DNA of 64,000 nt from Vogesella alkaliphila (GCF_014652475.1 NZ_BMYW01000001.1:248001-312000); one strand, 5' to 3'; shown: positions 36,519 to 47,004, counted from the first letter of the stretch. Notes: generated by a model from the letters alone, not told the origin. Numbers and translations are program-made.

Positions 36519-36734
36519 ATGAGTTCTACCTACATCACGACTGAAGAGTTGGCTTCCCGCATCCACTACGACCCACGCACTATCCGTAACAAGCTAGTTG
36601 ATCACTGCTTGTTTGAGGGCAGGCACTATGTCCGCCCCTTCGGTCGAAGAAAGTTTCTTTTTATCTGGGAGGCCATCGAAGCGGATCTGCTTCGAAATCA
36701 CTCCGACTCGATTGCCATGCCTTTGGCGGACTAG
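36519..36734 (+). CDS. Excisionase-like small DNA-binding protein
   Basis: 71 aa from the ATG at 36519 with AAGGA 8 nt upstream; an earlier ATG at 36498 precedes that site. The sequence TYITTEELASRIHYDPRTIRNKL, followed by FEGRHYVRPFGRRKFLFIWEAIE, is a short winged-helix of the phage Cox/excisionase (AlpA/MerR-like) type. It stands 9 bp before the integrase start, as directionality factors often do. Confidence 0.75.
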   Translation: MSSTYITTEELASRIHYDPRTIRNKLVDHCLFEGRHYVRPFGRRKFLFIWEAIEADLLRNHSDSIAMPLAD

Positions 36735-36743
36735 GGGGCGATC

Positions 36744-37955
36744 ATGGGTGTTGTACGAGCAAGAAAAGAGACAGGGCTGTTATTTTTGGACTTCAGATGG
36801 AATGGAAAACGGTGCAGGGAGCAAACAGAGCTAAAGAACACGGCAGCGAATCGAAGAAAACTTGAGCGGATGCTTCAACAGATAGAGTCCGAGATTCAGC
36901 TTGGCCGGTTTCGCTACGAGACTTTCTTCCCTGAGAAGGGTATTTCAGAGGACTCGGTACCTAGTTTTCTTCTTGAGCAGAAAGAAGAAGTGGATCCTAA
37001 GGTGCTGCGGACGCCAATTTTTAAAGACTTCATCGAGGAGTGGCTAGCTGAGACCAGCATCGGCTGGCGCCGGTCTTATCTGGTTACGATCAGGGGAAAC
37101 ATCGATAAGTACTACTTGTCAGCATTCGGCAATGTCAGGGTCGGGGCTGTCACCCGAGCAGACTTGCTTAAATTCCGGTCGTCGCTCGCCAAAGTTTCTG
37201 GCCGGAATGGTAATGCAACCTTATCTGCTAACCGTATCAACAAGATCATGGATCCGCTGAGACGCATTTTCGAGGAAGCCGCCGACCGTTACGACTTTAC
37301 CACGCCTTATGTGCGCATCAAACCGTTGAAGGTGCCAAAGTCTGATGTACAGCCGTTCACCCTGCAGGAGGTCAAGCAGATCATCGATAGCGTGCGGCCA
37401 GATTTCCGCAACTACTACACGGTGCGTTTCTTTACCGGCATGCGTACAGGGGAGATCGATGGCCTGAAGTGGAAGTATGTGGACTTTGATCGTCGCCAGA
37501 TCCTGGTGAGGGAAACCATAGTCTACGGTGAGGACGACTACACGAAAACCGATGCGTCGCAGCGAGACATCGCCATGAGTCAGCCAGTCTACGAGGCACT
37601 ACAGAAGCAGTACCGGGCGACGGGTGCCATGTCCGAGTACGTCTTCTGCAATCTGCAAGGCTTGCCTATCGAGCACAACAATGTAACCAAGCGTGTCTGG
37701 TACCCGCTGTTAGGAGCATTGGGTCTGGAGCGAAGGCGGCCATACCAGACCAGGCATACGGCGGCCACGCTCTGGTTGGCCGCAGGGGAGGCACCAGAGT
37801 GGATTGCACGACAGATGGGGCATGCCAATACGGAGATGTTATTTAAAGTTTATTCGCGTTATGTACCTAACCTTACTCGCCGTGATGGGTCAGCCTTCGA
37901 GCAGCTACTGAAAACTGCCCAGATCCAGAAGGAGGATGAACATGCAACGGTTTAA
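36744..37955 (+). CDS. Tyrosine-type site-specific integrase
   Basis: 403 aa. An N-terminal arm-binding region (VRARKETGLLFLDFRWNGKRCREQT) and a core-binding domain (~95-190) precede the catalytic domain. Catalytic residues are visible in TGMRTGEIDGLKW (Arg), RPYQTRHTAATLWL (His-x2-Arg type, here TRH), QMGHANTEMLFKVYSRY (GH and the tyrosine nucleophile). It presumably integrated the element at the initiator tRNA. One TTGGCCGCA motif (37776) occurs inside the gene. Confidence 0.92.
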   Translation: MGVVRARKETGLLFLDFRWNGKRCREQTELKNTAANRRKLERMLQQIESEIQLGRFRYETFFPEKGISEDSVPSFLLEQKEEVDPKVLRTPIFKDFIEEWLAETSIGWRRSYLVTIRGNIDKYYLSAFGNVRVGAVTRADLLKFRSSLAKVSGRNGNATLSANRINKIMDPLRRIFEEAADRYDFTTPYVRIKPLKVPKSDVQPFTLQEVKQIIDSVRPDFRNYYTVRFFTGMRTGEIDGLKWKYVDFDRRQILVRETIVYGEDDYTKTDASQRDIAMSQPVYEALQKQYRATGAMSEYVFCNLQGLPIEHNNVTKRVWYPLLGALGLERRRPYQTRHTAATLWLAAGEAPEWIARQMGHANTEMLFKVYSRYVPNLTRRDGSAFEQLLKTAQIQKEDEHATV

Positions 37956-38247
37956 TGAGGAGCGGGCATTACGACATACATGGGCCATGCTAGAAATCGG
38001 CCTGTACCTGCGCGAACTCGGTGCCAATCAGGAGATTCCACTCGCGGTACGTCAGCAAGCATTCAGGCTTGCTCAAGACTACCCACGAGTCACCGAAATT
38101 CTCATTCTGGCAAAGCGTGATCATGGTCGAAATGGCACAAGGAGTTTGCTCGCGAATGTAGAAAAGGACTTGCTTGTGGGGGATAGCTACCGCCTCTTGA
38201 TCAAAGCACTGAAGGCCGAGGCGCAATCCAGGACAGCGGATCTTTAG
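37942..38247 (+). CDS. BPSL0761-family small protein
   Basis: 101 aa from the ATG at 37942, 6 nt after GGAGG; it overlaps the end of the integrase gene by 14 bp. The sequence (RALRHTWAMLEIGLYLRELG, LPVRQQAFRLAQDYP-like, LLANVEKDLLVGDSYRLLIKALKAEA) matches small proteins found next to integrases of betaproteobacterial islands. The function is unknown. Confidence 0.75.
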   Translation: MQRFNEERALRHTWAMLEIGLYLRELGANQEIPLAVRQQAFRLAQDYPRVTEILILAKRDHGRNGTRSLLANVEKDLLVGDSYRLLIKALKAEAQSRTADL

Positions 38248-38401
38248 ATTGCTTATATGGCGATGCCGCTACTCAGCTTTGGCTGAGTGGCGGATATTCT
38301 TTTCGTATTTATGCGACCGCTTCCTGTTCCGACAGAGTTGCACTGGGTACATCTCACCGTTCAAGCGTATGGCCAAAACTGGTAGAAGACGGGTTCTCGG
38401 C

Positions 38402-40016
38402 GAGGCTGTGTGAAAACGTCCCCGTGTCTATGATGTTCCTAATGGCATGCCGAGGGTTGCGCAATGACACGGTTTGTTCAAGGAGAGAACAGGTCTCAGG
38501 CCGCACTTTTACCAGCGCTGCTTGATGACTATGTCGGTGAAGACAACCCGGTGCGCATTGTGGATGCCTTTGTCGAGCAACTCGATCTGCGCGGACTTGG
38601 CTTTGCCGGCGTCGATCCCAAAGCCACCGGGCGGCCGTCTTACCACCCAGCCATCTTGCTCAAGCTGTACATCTACGGTTACCTCAACCGGATTCCATCC
38701 AGTCGCCGCCTCGAACGAGAAGCACAGCGGAACGTCGAGCTGATGTGGCTGCTGGGGTGGCTCTCACCTGACTTCAAAACGATTGCCGACTTTCGACGAG
38801 ATAACGGCACCGGTATACGTAATGTCTGCCGGCAGTTCGTCGTGCTGTGCCGGGAGCTGAATCTGTTCACGCAGGCTGTCGTCGCCATTGATGGCAGCAA
38901 GTTCAAAGCCGTGAATGCCCATGACCGTAACTTCACACGTGGCAAACTGGAGAAGCGGATGCAGGAAATTGATCACTGCATCGAGCGCTATCTCTCCGAG
39001 ATGGAAACCGCCGACCGCCAGCCAGCTGAAATCGCTGAAGCCAGAACAACCCGGCTGAAGCAGAAAATGGCCACGCTGAAAGCCCGACTGGAAAAGCTCA
39101 AGCATCTCCAGGCCCAGCTTGAGCAAGAACCGTCAGGACAAATTTCGCTGACAGATCCCGATGCCTGAGCCATGGCGACCAGCACGAGTCGTGGGCTGGT
39201 TGGCTACAACGTGCAAACGGCTGTTGATACCCGGCACCACCTTATCGTGGCGCACGAAGTCACCAACCAGGGCAGTGATCGGCGCCAATTGGCAAAGATG
39301 GCCAAGCAGGCCAAAGAAGCGATGCAGGCCGCCCACCTTGAAGCCATTGCAGACCGCGGTTACTTCCATGGAGAAGAAGTCTGGGCCTGCGCTGAAGCCG
39401 GCATCGTGCCGTTGGTTTCGAAGCCGATGACTTCCTCAGCCAAAGCCGAGGGGCATTTCGACAAAGAAGACTTTGTGTTTGATCCGGTGGCTGGTGAATA
39501 CGTGTGTCCGGCCGGTAGTCGGCTGATCTGGCGTTTCTTTACCACGGAATGCGCTGCACTCATCCATAAATATTGGAGCTTTGACTGCCCTCGCTGTGCA
39601 CTCAAGGCGCAATGTACGCCCAGCCCATACCGGCGAGTGACACGCTGGGAGCACGAAGACGTGCTTGAAGAGATGCAGAAACGGCTGGACACCCGGGGCG
39701 GCATGATGAAGCTGCGACGCCAGACGGTAGAGCATCCGTTTGGCACGCTAAAGGAATGGATGGGCGCAACGCACTTCCTGACACGAAGCCTGGGACGGGT
39801 CAGTACGGAGATGAGTCTGCATGTACTCGCCTACAACTTGAAGCGAGTCATGAAGATCATCGGATTTGCAGGATTAATGGCGGCAGTAGCGCCCTGAAAG
39901 GGCTTTTTTATCCATCGAAATAGCCTGGTTTGCGCAGCAACCGATATTGGTAACCCGCAAATAACCCGTCGCAGCCATCTTGGTATCAACCATTCACTGT
40001 GTTTCCACACAGCCTC
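38402..40016 (+). mobile_element. IS1182-family insertion sequence
   Basis: 1615 bp bounded by imperfect inverted repeats: GAGGCTGTGTGAAAACG at the left, and GAGGCTGTGTGGAAACA as the complement at the right. It is flanked by the 4-bp direct repeat CGGC (38398-38401 and 40017-40020). The ends frame one transposase reading frame interrupted by an in-frame stop. A small terminator (GCCCT GAA AGGGC TTTTTT) lies at 39891-39909. The insertion splits a copy of the ~79-bp intergenic repeat. Confidence 0.85.
38464..39897 (+). pseudogene. IS1182 transposase, interrupted by an in-frame TGA
   Basis: The two parts are in the same frame: 38464-39168 (TRFVQGENRSQAALLPALLDD, then GYLNRIPSSRRLEREAQRNVELMWLLG) and 39172-39897 (LVGYNVQTAVDTRHHLIVAHEVTNQG, ECALKAQCTPSP-like zinc motif, VEHPFGTLKEWMG). 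They are separated by one TGA at 39166-39168, where relatives read an arginine codon (DPDARSMA). The rest of the protein looks intact. One nonsense substitution therefore probably inactivates it unless the stop is read through. Confidence 0.85.
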
Positions 40017-40241
40017 CGGCCAAAGCAGCCGTAATCCATGTCTCAAGACATCGGCAGCTGCTTGTGAGAAAGCAGCCTTATCTCATCGCCCCCCAAGAGA
40101 GGAACAGACCAACGTTGGCCGATAGATTGAGCCTTCCCGGGTCGGCAGCATAGATATCGGCCGGTGGTGTGTCGTAACCTGTTAGAACCTGCATCAGTCG
40201 GCCACTTGGTGTAATAAAGCTCCTCGAACAGCAGTCTGCGT

Positions 40242-40715
40242 TCAGTTTTCTCCTATCGGTAGCGTCGAGCCCACCTTGTCGCGGCTCATCGCCACCAGGG
40301 TCTTGAATCGCTTCACATTGGCATTGCCAAAAAACAACTTGCGGGTCAGCTCGTTGTATTGCTCCATGTGCTGCACCACAAAAACCAGCACGAAGTCCCA
40401 CTCGCCGGCAGTGTAGTAACACTGCTGCACATGCGGGCAGACAGTGAAAGAGCGGCGGGTCGCGTCCAGCTGGTCAATCTGTTCGCTTTCTACTTCTACC
40501 GTGGCGATGATGGTCAGTCCGTAGCCCACGGCATCCGGTGCGATGACCGCGGTGTAGCGCTCGATCACGCCTTCCTCTCCCAGCCGCTTGAGGCGGCGGT
40601 TCACCGCGGCGGTGGAAAGATTCACCGCTTCGCCCAGCTCGTTCTGCGGCGTGCGCGCATCTTGCTGGACCGCCGCCAGCAGTCTCAGGTCATAACTATC
40701 CAGCTGGCTATTCAT
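40242..40715 (-). CDS. Lrp/AsnC-family transcriptional regulator
   Basis: 157 aa from the ATG at 40715 (GGGGA 7 nt upstream). The N-terminal helix-turn-helix (LDSYDLRLLAAVQQDARTPQNELGEAVNLSTAAVNRRLKRLGEEGVI, in parts) is followed by an RAM effector-binding domain (CYYTAGEWDFVLVFVVQHMEQYNEL). It is divergent from the carbamoylase / diaminopropionate lyase / amidohydrolase operon and probably senses an amino acid to control it. Confidence 0.92.
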   Translation of the reverse strand: MNSQLDSYDLRLLAAVQQDARTPQNELGEAVNLSTAAVNRRLKRLGEEGVIERYTAVIAPDAVGYGLTIIATVEVESEQIDQLDATRRSFTVCPHVQQCYYTAGEWDFVLVFVVQHMEQYNELTRKLFFGNANVKRFKTLVAMSRDKVGSTLPIGEN

Positions 40716-40858
40716 TGGTTGGTCCCCGTTTGCGACTGCCTGTACATAAACGCAATATTTTTGCGATCCACTCCTTATTATTAAGAAAAATTCACGGCAG
40801 TTCAGCAATATTATTTCGCTACTGGCCCGCCCTTATGCCGGCCCTCTGGAGACGACAC

Positions 40859-42115
40859 ATGCCCCTGACCCCACGGATAGACACACTGCCCCTCGATGGC
40901 GACACCCTGCTGCGCCAGATCCGGGCGCTTGGCGAGATTGGCGCCGACCAGGAGTCGGGCGGCCGCACCCGCATCGCGCTGACCGACGCCGAAAAAGCCG
41001 GCCGCGACCAGCTGGTGCGCTGGATGCAGGAACTGGATCTGCTGGTACAGGTGGACCAGATCGGCAACATCTTCGGCACCCTGCCTGCGGCCAACGTTGG
41101 CGCGGATGCCCGCCCGTTGATGCTGGGCTCGCACATCGATACGGTAAAAAACGCCGGCGCGCTGGACGGCTGCTACGGCGTGCTGGCCGGGCTGGCCGTG
41201 GTACGCGCCTTCCGCCAGGCGGGCGTGCTGCCACCCCGTCCGATTACCGTGGCCGCCTTCAGCAACGAGGAGGGTGTGCGTTACCAGCCGGACATGATGG
41301 GCTCGCTGGTGCACGCCGGCGGCCTGCCGTTGCAGGCGGCGCTGGACAGCATTGGCACCGACGGTACGCGCTTGGGTGACGAGTTGCTGCGCATCGGCTA
41401 TGCCGGCGAGTTGGCCGCAGGCAGCATCGTGCCGCACGAGTATCTGGAGCTGCATATCGAGCAGGGGCCGGTGCTGGAAGCCGAAGGCGTGCAGATCGGC
41501 GCGGTGGCCAACCTGCAGGGCATCTCCTGGCAGCAGCTGACCATCCAGGGCAAGGCCAATCATGCCGGCACCACCCCGATGCACCTGCGCCACGACGCCG
41601 GCTTTGCTGCCGCCGCCATCGTCACCTTTGTGCGCCAGCTGGCGGCGCAGTCCGGTACCACGCTGGCCACCGTCGGCTCGCTGCACTTCGAGCCGGACCT
41701 GATCAACGTGATTCCGCGCAAGGCGGTGCTGAGCGTCGACCTGCGCGACCCGGACGAAAGCCGGCTGCAGGCAGCCGAGCAGGCGCTGCGCGACTACCTC
41801 GCACTGCTGGAACAGCAGGAGCAGGTCCGCATCCACAGCGAACGACTGGCCCGTTTCGAGCCGGTACCGTTTGCCGAACCGTTGGTGGCCGAGGTCGAGC
41901 ACGCCGCCGCTGCCCGCGGCCTGAGCTGCCGGCGCATGACCTCCGGCGCCGGCCACGACGCGCAGATGATGGCCCGCATCGCGCCCGCCGCAATGATTTT
42001 TGTGCCCAGCCACGGCGGCATCAGCCACAACCCGCGCGAGCACACCGACGATGCCCAGCTGCTGCAGGGCGCGCAGGTACTGCTCGATGTCGTACTCAAG
42101 CGCCTGTTTGCCTGA
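40859..42115 (+). CDS. M20-family amidase: N-carbamoyl-L-amino-acid hydrolase / allantoate amidohydrolase type
   Basis: 418 aa metal-dependent hydrolase. Metal-site and family motifs are LMLGSHIDTVKNAGALDG, AAFSNEEGVRYQPDMMGS, YLELHIEQGPVLE, GKANHAGTTPM and TSGAGHDAQMMARIAPAAMIFVPS. The start at MPLTPRID has GGAGA 7 nt upstream. Such enzymes remove carbamoyl groups from amino acids or cleave allantoate. The company of a diaminopropionate lyase and an M20 deacylase points to use of modified amino acids; the exact substrate is unknown. Confidence 0.9.
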   Translation: MPLTPRIDTLPLDGDTLLRQIRALGEIGADQESGGRTRIALTDAEKAGRDQLVRWMQELDLLVQVDQIGNIFGTLPAANVGADARPLMLGSHIDTVKNAGALDGCYGVLAGLAVVRAFRQAGVLPPRPITVAAFSNEEGVRYQPDMMGSLVHAGGLPLQAALDSIGTDGTRLGDELLRIGYAGELAAGSIVPHEYLELHIEQGPVLEAEGVQIGAVANLQGISWQQLTIQGKANHAGTTPMHLRHDAGFAAAAIVTFVRQLAAQSGTTLATVGSLHFEPDLINVIPRKAVLSVDLRDPDESRLQAAEQALRDYLALLEQQEQVRIHSERLARFEPVPFAEPLVAEVEHAAAARGLSCRRMTSGAGHDAQMMARIAPAAMIFVPSHGGISHNPREHTDDAQLLQGAQVLLDVVLKRLFA

Positions 42116-42161
42116 ACCCCAACACCATTCATTTCGATCATTGCCCCGGAGACTCTGCGTG

Positions 42162-43382
42162 ATGCTTACCCACAACCCCAAGGCCAATCACGGCGCCTAT
42201 CCTGACTCGCTGCAAACCGTCCTCAATATCCGCGCCGCCGATGAAAGCCGCCGCTGGCTGGCGCCGTGGCAGCGCCTGAGCCGCGAGGCCACGCCGCTGT
42301 GGCAGCTGCCGGAGCTGGCCGCCCGGCTGGGCCTTGCGCAACTGGCGGTCAAGGACGAGTCGTTCCGCTCCGAACTGGGCAGCTTCAAGGCACTGGGTGC
42401 GCCGGCCGCGCTGATCCACCTGTTGGCGCGGCTGAACCCGGTGCTGGATCCGGCACAACTGTTAAGCGGCAATAATTGCGGCCAGGTCAGCGGCATCACC
42501 GTGATCAGCGCCACCGATGGTAATCATGGCCGGGCGCTGGCCGCTGCCGCCCAAACCGTAGGCTGCCAGTGCGTGATCGTGTTGCATGCCCAGGTTAGTC
42601 AGGAACGCGAGGTTGCCATCGCCGCCTACGGTGCGCGCATCGTGCGCATCAGTGGTAACTACGACGAATCGGTGACCGAGGCGGCAAGGTTGGCCGCAGA
42701 ACACGGTTGGCATGTGGTGTCCGATACCTCCTACGACGGTTACGAAGAAATTCCGCGCGACGTGATGCAGGGCTACGGCACTATCGCCGCCGAGATCATC
42801 GAACAGCTGGACGCGCAGCAGGCCGAACCGTTCACCCACGTGCTGCTGCAGGGCGGTGTCGGTGGCATGGCGGCGGGGCTGGCCAGCTATCTGTGGCAGC
42901 ACTACGGCAGCCAGCGCCCGCGCTTCATCGTGGTGGAGCCAGAGCAGGCCGACTGCCTGTACCAGAGCGCGCTGCAGGGGCGTGCCGCCCGCGCTACCGG
43001 CTCGGTGGACTCGGTGATGGCCGGTCTTGCCTGCGGCGAGACCTCGCCGCTGGCGTGGCGGGTGCTGGAACAGGCAATCGATGATTTCATCACCATCCAG
43101 GACGACGACGCGGTGCGTGCCATGCAAACGTTGGCCGCAGGCTCGCCGCGCGACGTGCCCGTCGTGGCTGGCGAATCCGGCGCCGCCGGTCTGGCCGGGC
43201 TGCAGGTGCTGGCCGCGGACCCGGCACGGTTTGCCGCGGTGGGGCTGAACGGTCAGTCGCGGGTGCTGGTGGTCAACACCGAAGGCGCCACGGCGCCGGG
43301 CGTGTACGAGGCGCTGGTCGGGGAGTCTGCCAGCAGCGTGGCCAAACGCCAGGCACGCTGGATGGCCGATCATGTGCAGTAA
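42162..43382 (+). CDS. dpaL: Diaminopropionate ammonia-lyase
   Basis: 406 aa PLP enzyme that converts 2,3-diaminopropionate to pyruvate and two ammonia, similar to E. coli YgeX/DpaL. The PLP lysine is in RSELGSFKALGAPAAL. Conserved SATDGNHGRALA (phosphate/substrate loop) and LLQGGVGGMAAGLASYL (glycine-rich PLP phosphate site) are present, as is SVMAGLACGETSPLAW. CGGAGA precedes the ATG (a GTG one codon earlier is possible). It is the middle gene of a three-gene operon. Confidence 0.92.
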   Translation: MLTHNPKANHGAYPDSLQTVLNIRAADESRRWLAPWQRLSREATPLWQLPELAARLGLAQLAVKDESFRSELGSFKALGAPAALIHLLARLNPVLDPAQLLSGNNCGQVSGITVISATDGNHGRALAAAAQTVGCQCVIVLHAQVSQEREVAIAAYGARIVRISGNYDESVTEAARLAAEHGWHVVSDTSYDGYEEIPRDVMQGYGTIAAEIIEQLDAQQAEPFTHVLLQGGVGGMAAGLASYLWQHYGSQRPRFIVVEPEQADCLYQSALQGRAARATGSVDSVMAGLACGETSPLAWRVLEQAIDDFITIQDDDAVRAMQTLAAGSPRDVPVVAGESGAAGLAGLQVLAADPARFAAVGLNGQSRVLVVNTEGATAPGVYEALVGESASSVAKRQARWMADHVQ

Positions 43383-43404
43383 ACCACTGACCGGAGGAAA
43401 CAAC

Positions 43405-44586
43405 ATGTCTGAACAAGCACTGTCACAACAGCTGGTGGCCTGGCGCCACCATCTGCACCGGCACCCGGAAACCGGTTTCGAGGAGGTGAACACGGCCGCC
43501 TTTGTCGCCGGCCTGCTGCGCGACATGGGGCTGGAAGTGTACACCGGCATCGGCGGCACCGGCATCGTCGCCAACCTCAGGGTCGGTGACGGCCCGGCCG
43601 TTATCGGCCTACGCGCTGATATGGACGCGCTGCATATTCAGGAAAACGTCCCGACACGTGCCCACGCCTCCTGCACCGCCGGCAAGATGCACGCCTGCGG
43701 TCACGACGGCCACATGGCCATGGTGCTGGGCGCCGCGCGGCTGCTGAGTGAGCGGCGCGACTTCAACGGCACCGTGCGCTTCATCTTCCAGCCGGCGGAG
43801 GAGCACGGCCGCGGCGCCAAGGCGATGATGGCTGACGGCCTGTTCCAGCGCTTTCCGGTGGACGCCATCTTCGGCGCCCACAATATGCCGGGCATGGCCG
43901 CCGGCAGCTTCGCCACCCGCGCCGGCGGCATCATGGCCAGCGAGGACAACTTCAGCATCCGCATCCGCGGCCGCGGCACCCACGCTGCGCGGCCCCACAT
44001 GGGCATCGACCCGCTGGTGATCGGCGCCGAGATCGTACTGGCACTGCAGACGGTGGTGTCGCGCAACGTCGACCCCAGCCAGCCGGCGGTGGTGTCCTGC
44101 ACCGAGTTCGTCACCGACGGCCTGCGCAACGTCATTCCGTCCGAGGTCACCATCAGGGGAGACACCCGCAGCTACAGCCCGACGATCCAGACACTACTGG
44201 CCAGCCGCATGCGGGAGCTGGCCGAGGGCATCTGCCACGCCCACGGTGCCAGCTGCGAATTCAGCTACACCCACGAATTCGCTCCGACCGTGAACTCACC
44301 CGAGTACGTTGCGCTGGCGGTAGCGGCGGCAAATACGGTCAGCCGGCAGGTGGACGACAACGTGACGCCGATGATGATCTCCGAAGACTTCGGCGCCTTC
44401 CTGCAGCAGGTGCCGGGCAATTTCATCTTCATCGGCAATGGCAGCGCCGGCGAAGAGGGCGCGACGCCGCTGCACAACGCGGGCTACGACTTCAATGACG
44501 CCATCCTGACCACCGGCGCCCGTTATTTTGCTGAGCTTGCCAGGCTGGTATTGTCAGGAGAGCCTTGCAATCCTGCGCGAGCATAA
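43405..44586 (+). CDS. M20 family amidohydrolase (hippurate-hydrolase type)
   Basis: 393 aa from MSEQALSQQ (GGAGGAAAC upstream, 22 bp past dpaL). Dinuclear metal motifs are HRHPETGFEE, GLRADMDALHIQE, GKMHACGHDGHMAMVLGAA and FIFQPAEEHGRGA; the dimerisation 'lid' domain spans ~180-290. This group hydrolyses N-acyl or N-aroyl amino acids. Together with the two upstream genes it could deacylate a substrate that is later split by the lyase. Confidence 0.92.
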   Translation: MSEQALSQQLVAWRHHLHRHPETGFEEVNTAAFVAGLLRDMGLEVYTGIGGTGIVANLRVGDGPAVIGLRADMDALHIQENVPTRAHASCTAGKMHACGHDGHMAMVLGAARLLSERRDFNGTVRFIFQPAEEHGRGAKAMMADGLFQRFPVDAIFGAHNMPGMAAGSFATRAGGIMASEDNFSIRIRGRGTHAARPHMGIDPLVIGAEIVLALQTVVSRNVDPSQPAVVSCTEFVTDGLRNVIPSEVTIRGDTRSYSPTIQTLLASRMRELAEGICHAHGASCEFSYTHEFAPTVNSPEYVALAVAAANTVSRQVDDNVTPMMISEDFGAFLQQVPGNFIFIGNGSAGEEGATPLHNAGYDFNDAILTTGARYFAELARLVLSGEPCNPARA

Positions 44587-44912
44587 CCGCCCACACAATG
44601 GCTACCCTCAAGTGTGAAGGCAGCCATTGTGTATTGGTCTGGTGATTAACCTCGTTGGCTGAATCTGATATATCCCTGTCACAGGGAGCAGTAAGATAAG
44701 GCTGCTTTCAAACGGAAAGCAGTAGAGCTTTCTGAAAAGTCAGAACGACCACTACGGCCGACGACCTGCCGGAGTCCTCACCTGGTCGGCTGCAGGTCGG
44801 CCAAAGCCGACCTTCACTCTCCAAAGGAAAGATGGCTGCTTTCGCTTTGAAAGCAGCCATTAAAGTATCTAGCAAATGGAGAGAAACTCACTTCAAAGAA
44901 GCGATAAAACTA
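44587..44912. other. Intergenic region dominated by repeat sequence
   Basis: 326 bp without a gene, with lower GC than the flanks. It contains GTTGGCTGAATC (also found upstream of the katG remnant), a hairpin CTGCTTTC/GAAAGCAG at 44702-44722, and a full copy of the 79-bp repeat. Confidence 0.65.
44791..44869 (+). repeat. Copy 2 of the 79-bp intergenic repeat
   Basis: Begins TGCAGGTCGGCCAAAGC and ends GAAAGCAGCCATTAAAGTATC. It includes the perfect hairpin GGCTGCTTTC / GAAAGCAGCC at 44834-44858. Same length and anchor spacing as the copies at 51146 and 52684. Confidence 0.7.
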
Positions 44913-45713
44913 TCAACTTACAAAGTCGGCAATCTCACCCCACATGAATAGAGGGTTGGAGTACATGGGAAAGTGGCCACAATGTGGCACCGTACTGAGC
45001 CGCACCCCGTGTTGCTGGATATGGGCCAGGTAACTCAGACCAGCGTTTTGCTCGCCATACATGAACATTTTGCGACAAGGCAAGGCCAGGAATTTATCCA
45101 TCAGCTGACCATGATCCGACAATTCCACCATGGATCTGAAAATGCCGCGCACCGCGCCGGCACGCACCTTGTGGCGCAGGCTGGCAGCATACAAGGCGCT
45201 GGCGTAAGCCGGCGCATGGCGGGTGCGTGCAATGAAGGCATCAAAGAATACGTCGGCATCGCTAGCGGGGTAGTCGACGATCTGGCGACTCAGGAAACAG
45301 TCTTCAGGGGCGATATTGCCTTCGATATCGGTAAAGCTGAGCACGCGTTCGCCCAGCTGGCTGGCCAGCAGCAAGGCGGTGAGGCCGCCCATCGAGTGGC
45401 CGACCAGATGGAAGCGATCCACCCGATAGTGCGCCAGTACCCGTAGCGCAGTCTGCAATAGCAGGTTGATCGATACCCTGCCCAGATCGGAGCAGTCCGT
45501 CTCGCCGCAACCCGGCGCGTCATAAGCGATAAACGGGTGACCGTCGAAGGCAGTATGCAGCACGATGTCGGCATAATCCTCCTTCGTCGAGCCAAAGCCG
45601 TGCAGGAACAGGATCGGCGCCTTGTCGCCATCACGGTGCAGGGTGGCGATGTCGACGGCCACGCCATCGATGTCGAACGCCAGCCGCTGGCTGGCAAACT
45701 GTTGGATTGTCAT
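44913..45713 (-). CDS. Alpha/beta-fold hydrolase
   Basis: 266 aa. The oxyanion-hole motif LFLHGFGSTKEDY is near residue 37, the nucleophile elbow VGHSMGGLTALLLASQLG near 105 (serine), and the catalytic histidine region TVPHCGHFPMYSNP near the C-terminus. It is the last gene of the RraA / aminotransferase operon, 73 bp after the aminotransferase. That gap holds an inverted pair of TTGGCCGCAA motifs. Substrate unknown; an ester or C-C bond hydrolase acting in the same pathway is plausible. Confidence 0.88.
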   Translation of the reverse strand: MTIQQFASQRLAFDIDGVAVDIATLHRDGDKAPILFLHGFGSTKEDYADIVLHTAFDGHPFIAYDAPGCGETDCSDLGRVSINLLLQTALRVLAHYRVDRFHLVGHSMGGLTALLLASQLGERVLSFTDIEGNIAPEDCFLSRQIVDYPASDADVFFDAFIARTRHAPAYASALYAASLRHKVRAGAVRGIFRSMVELSDHGQLMDKFLALPCRKMFMYGEQNAGLSYLAHIQQHGVRLSTVPHCGHFPMYSNPLFMWGEIADFVS

Positions 45714-45738
45714 GCTGTTTTCCGGTAAGCAACGGAAT

Positions 45739-45771
45739 TTGCGGCCAACCCTGAGACAAGATTGGCCGCAA
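45739..45771. repeat. Inverted pair of TTGGCCGCAA motifs
   Basis: TTGCGGCCAA and TTGGCCGCAA (10-bp stem) are separated by 13 nt between two genes of the same operon. The hairpin may reduce read-through into the hydrolase gene. Confidence 0.6.
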
Positions 45772-45786
45772 TCACCAGGTTGAGAA

Positions 45787-47000
<1,214 letters not shown>

Positions 47001-47004
<4 letters not shown>

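Larger units (their letters stand above)
38391..40087 (+). repeat. Copy 1 of the ~79-bp intergenic repeat, split by the IS
   Basis: Removing the IS and one CGGC leaves GGGTTCTCGGCCAAAGC ... GAGAAAGCAGCCTTATCTCATC. It is 78 bp long and carries TCGGCCAAAGC and GAAAGCAGCC at the same offsets as the copy at 44791-44869. Confidence 0.6.
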
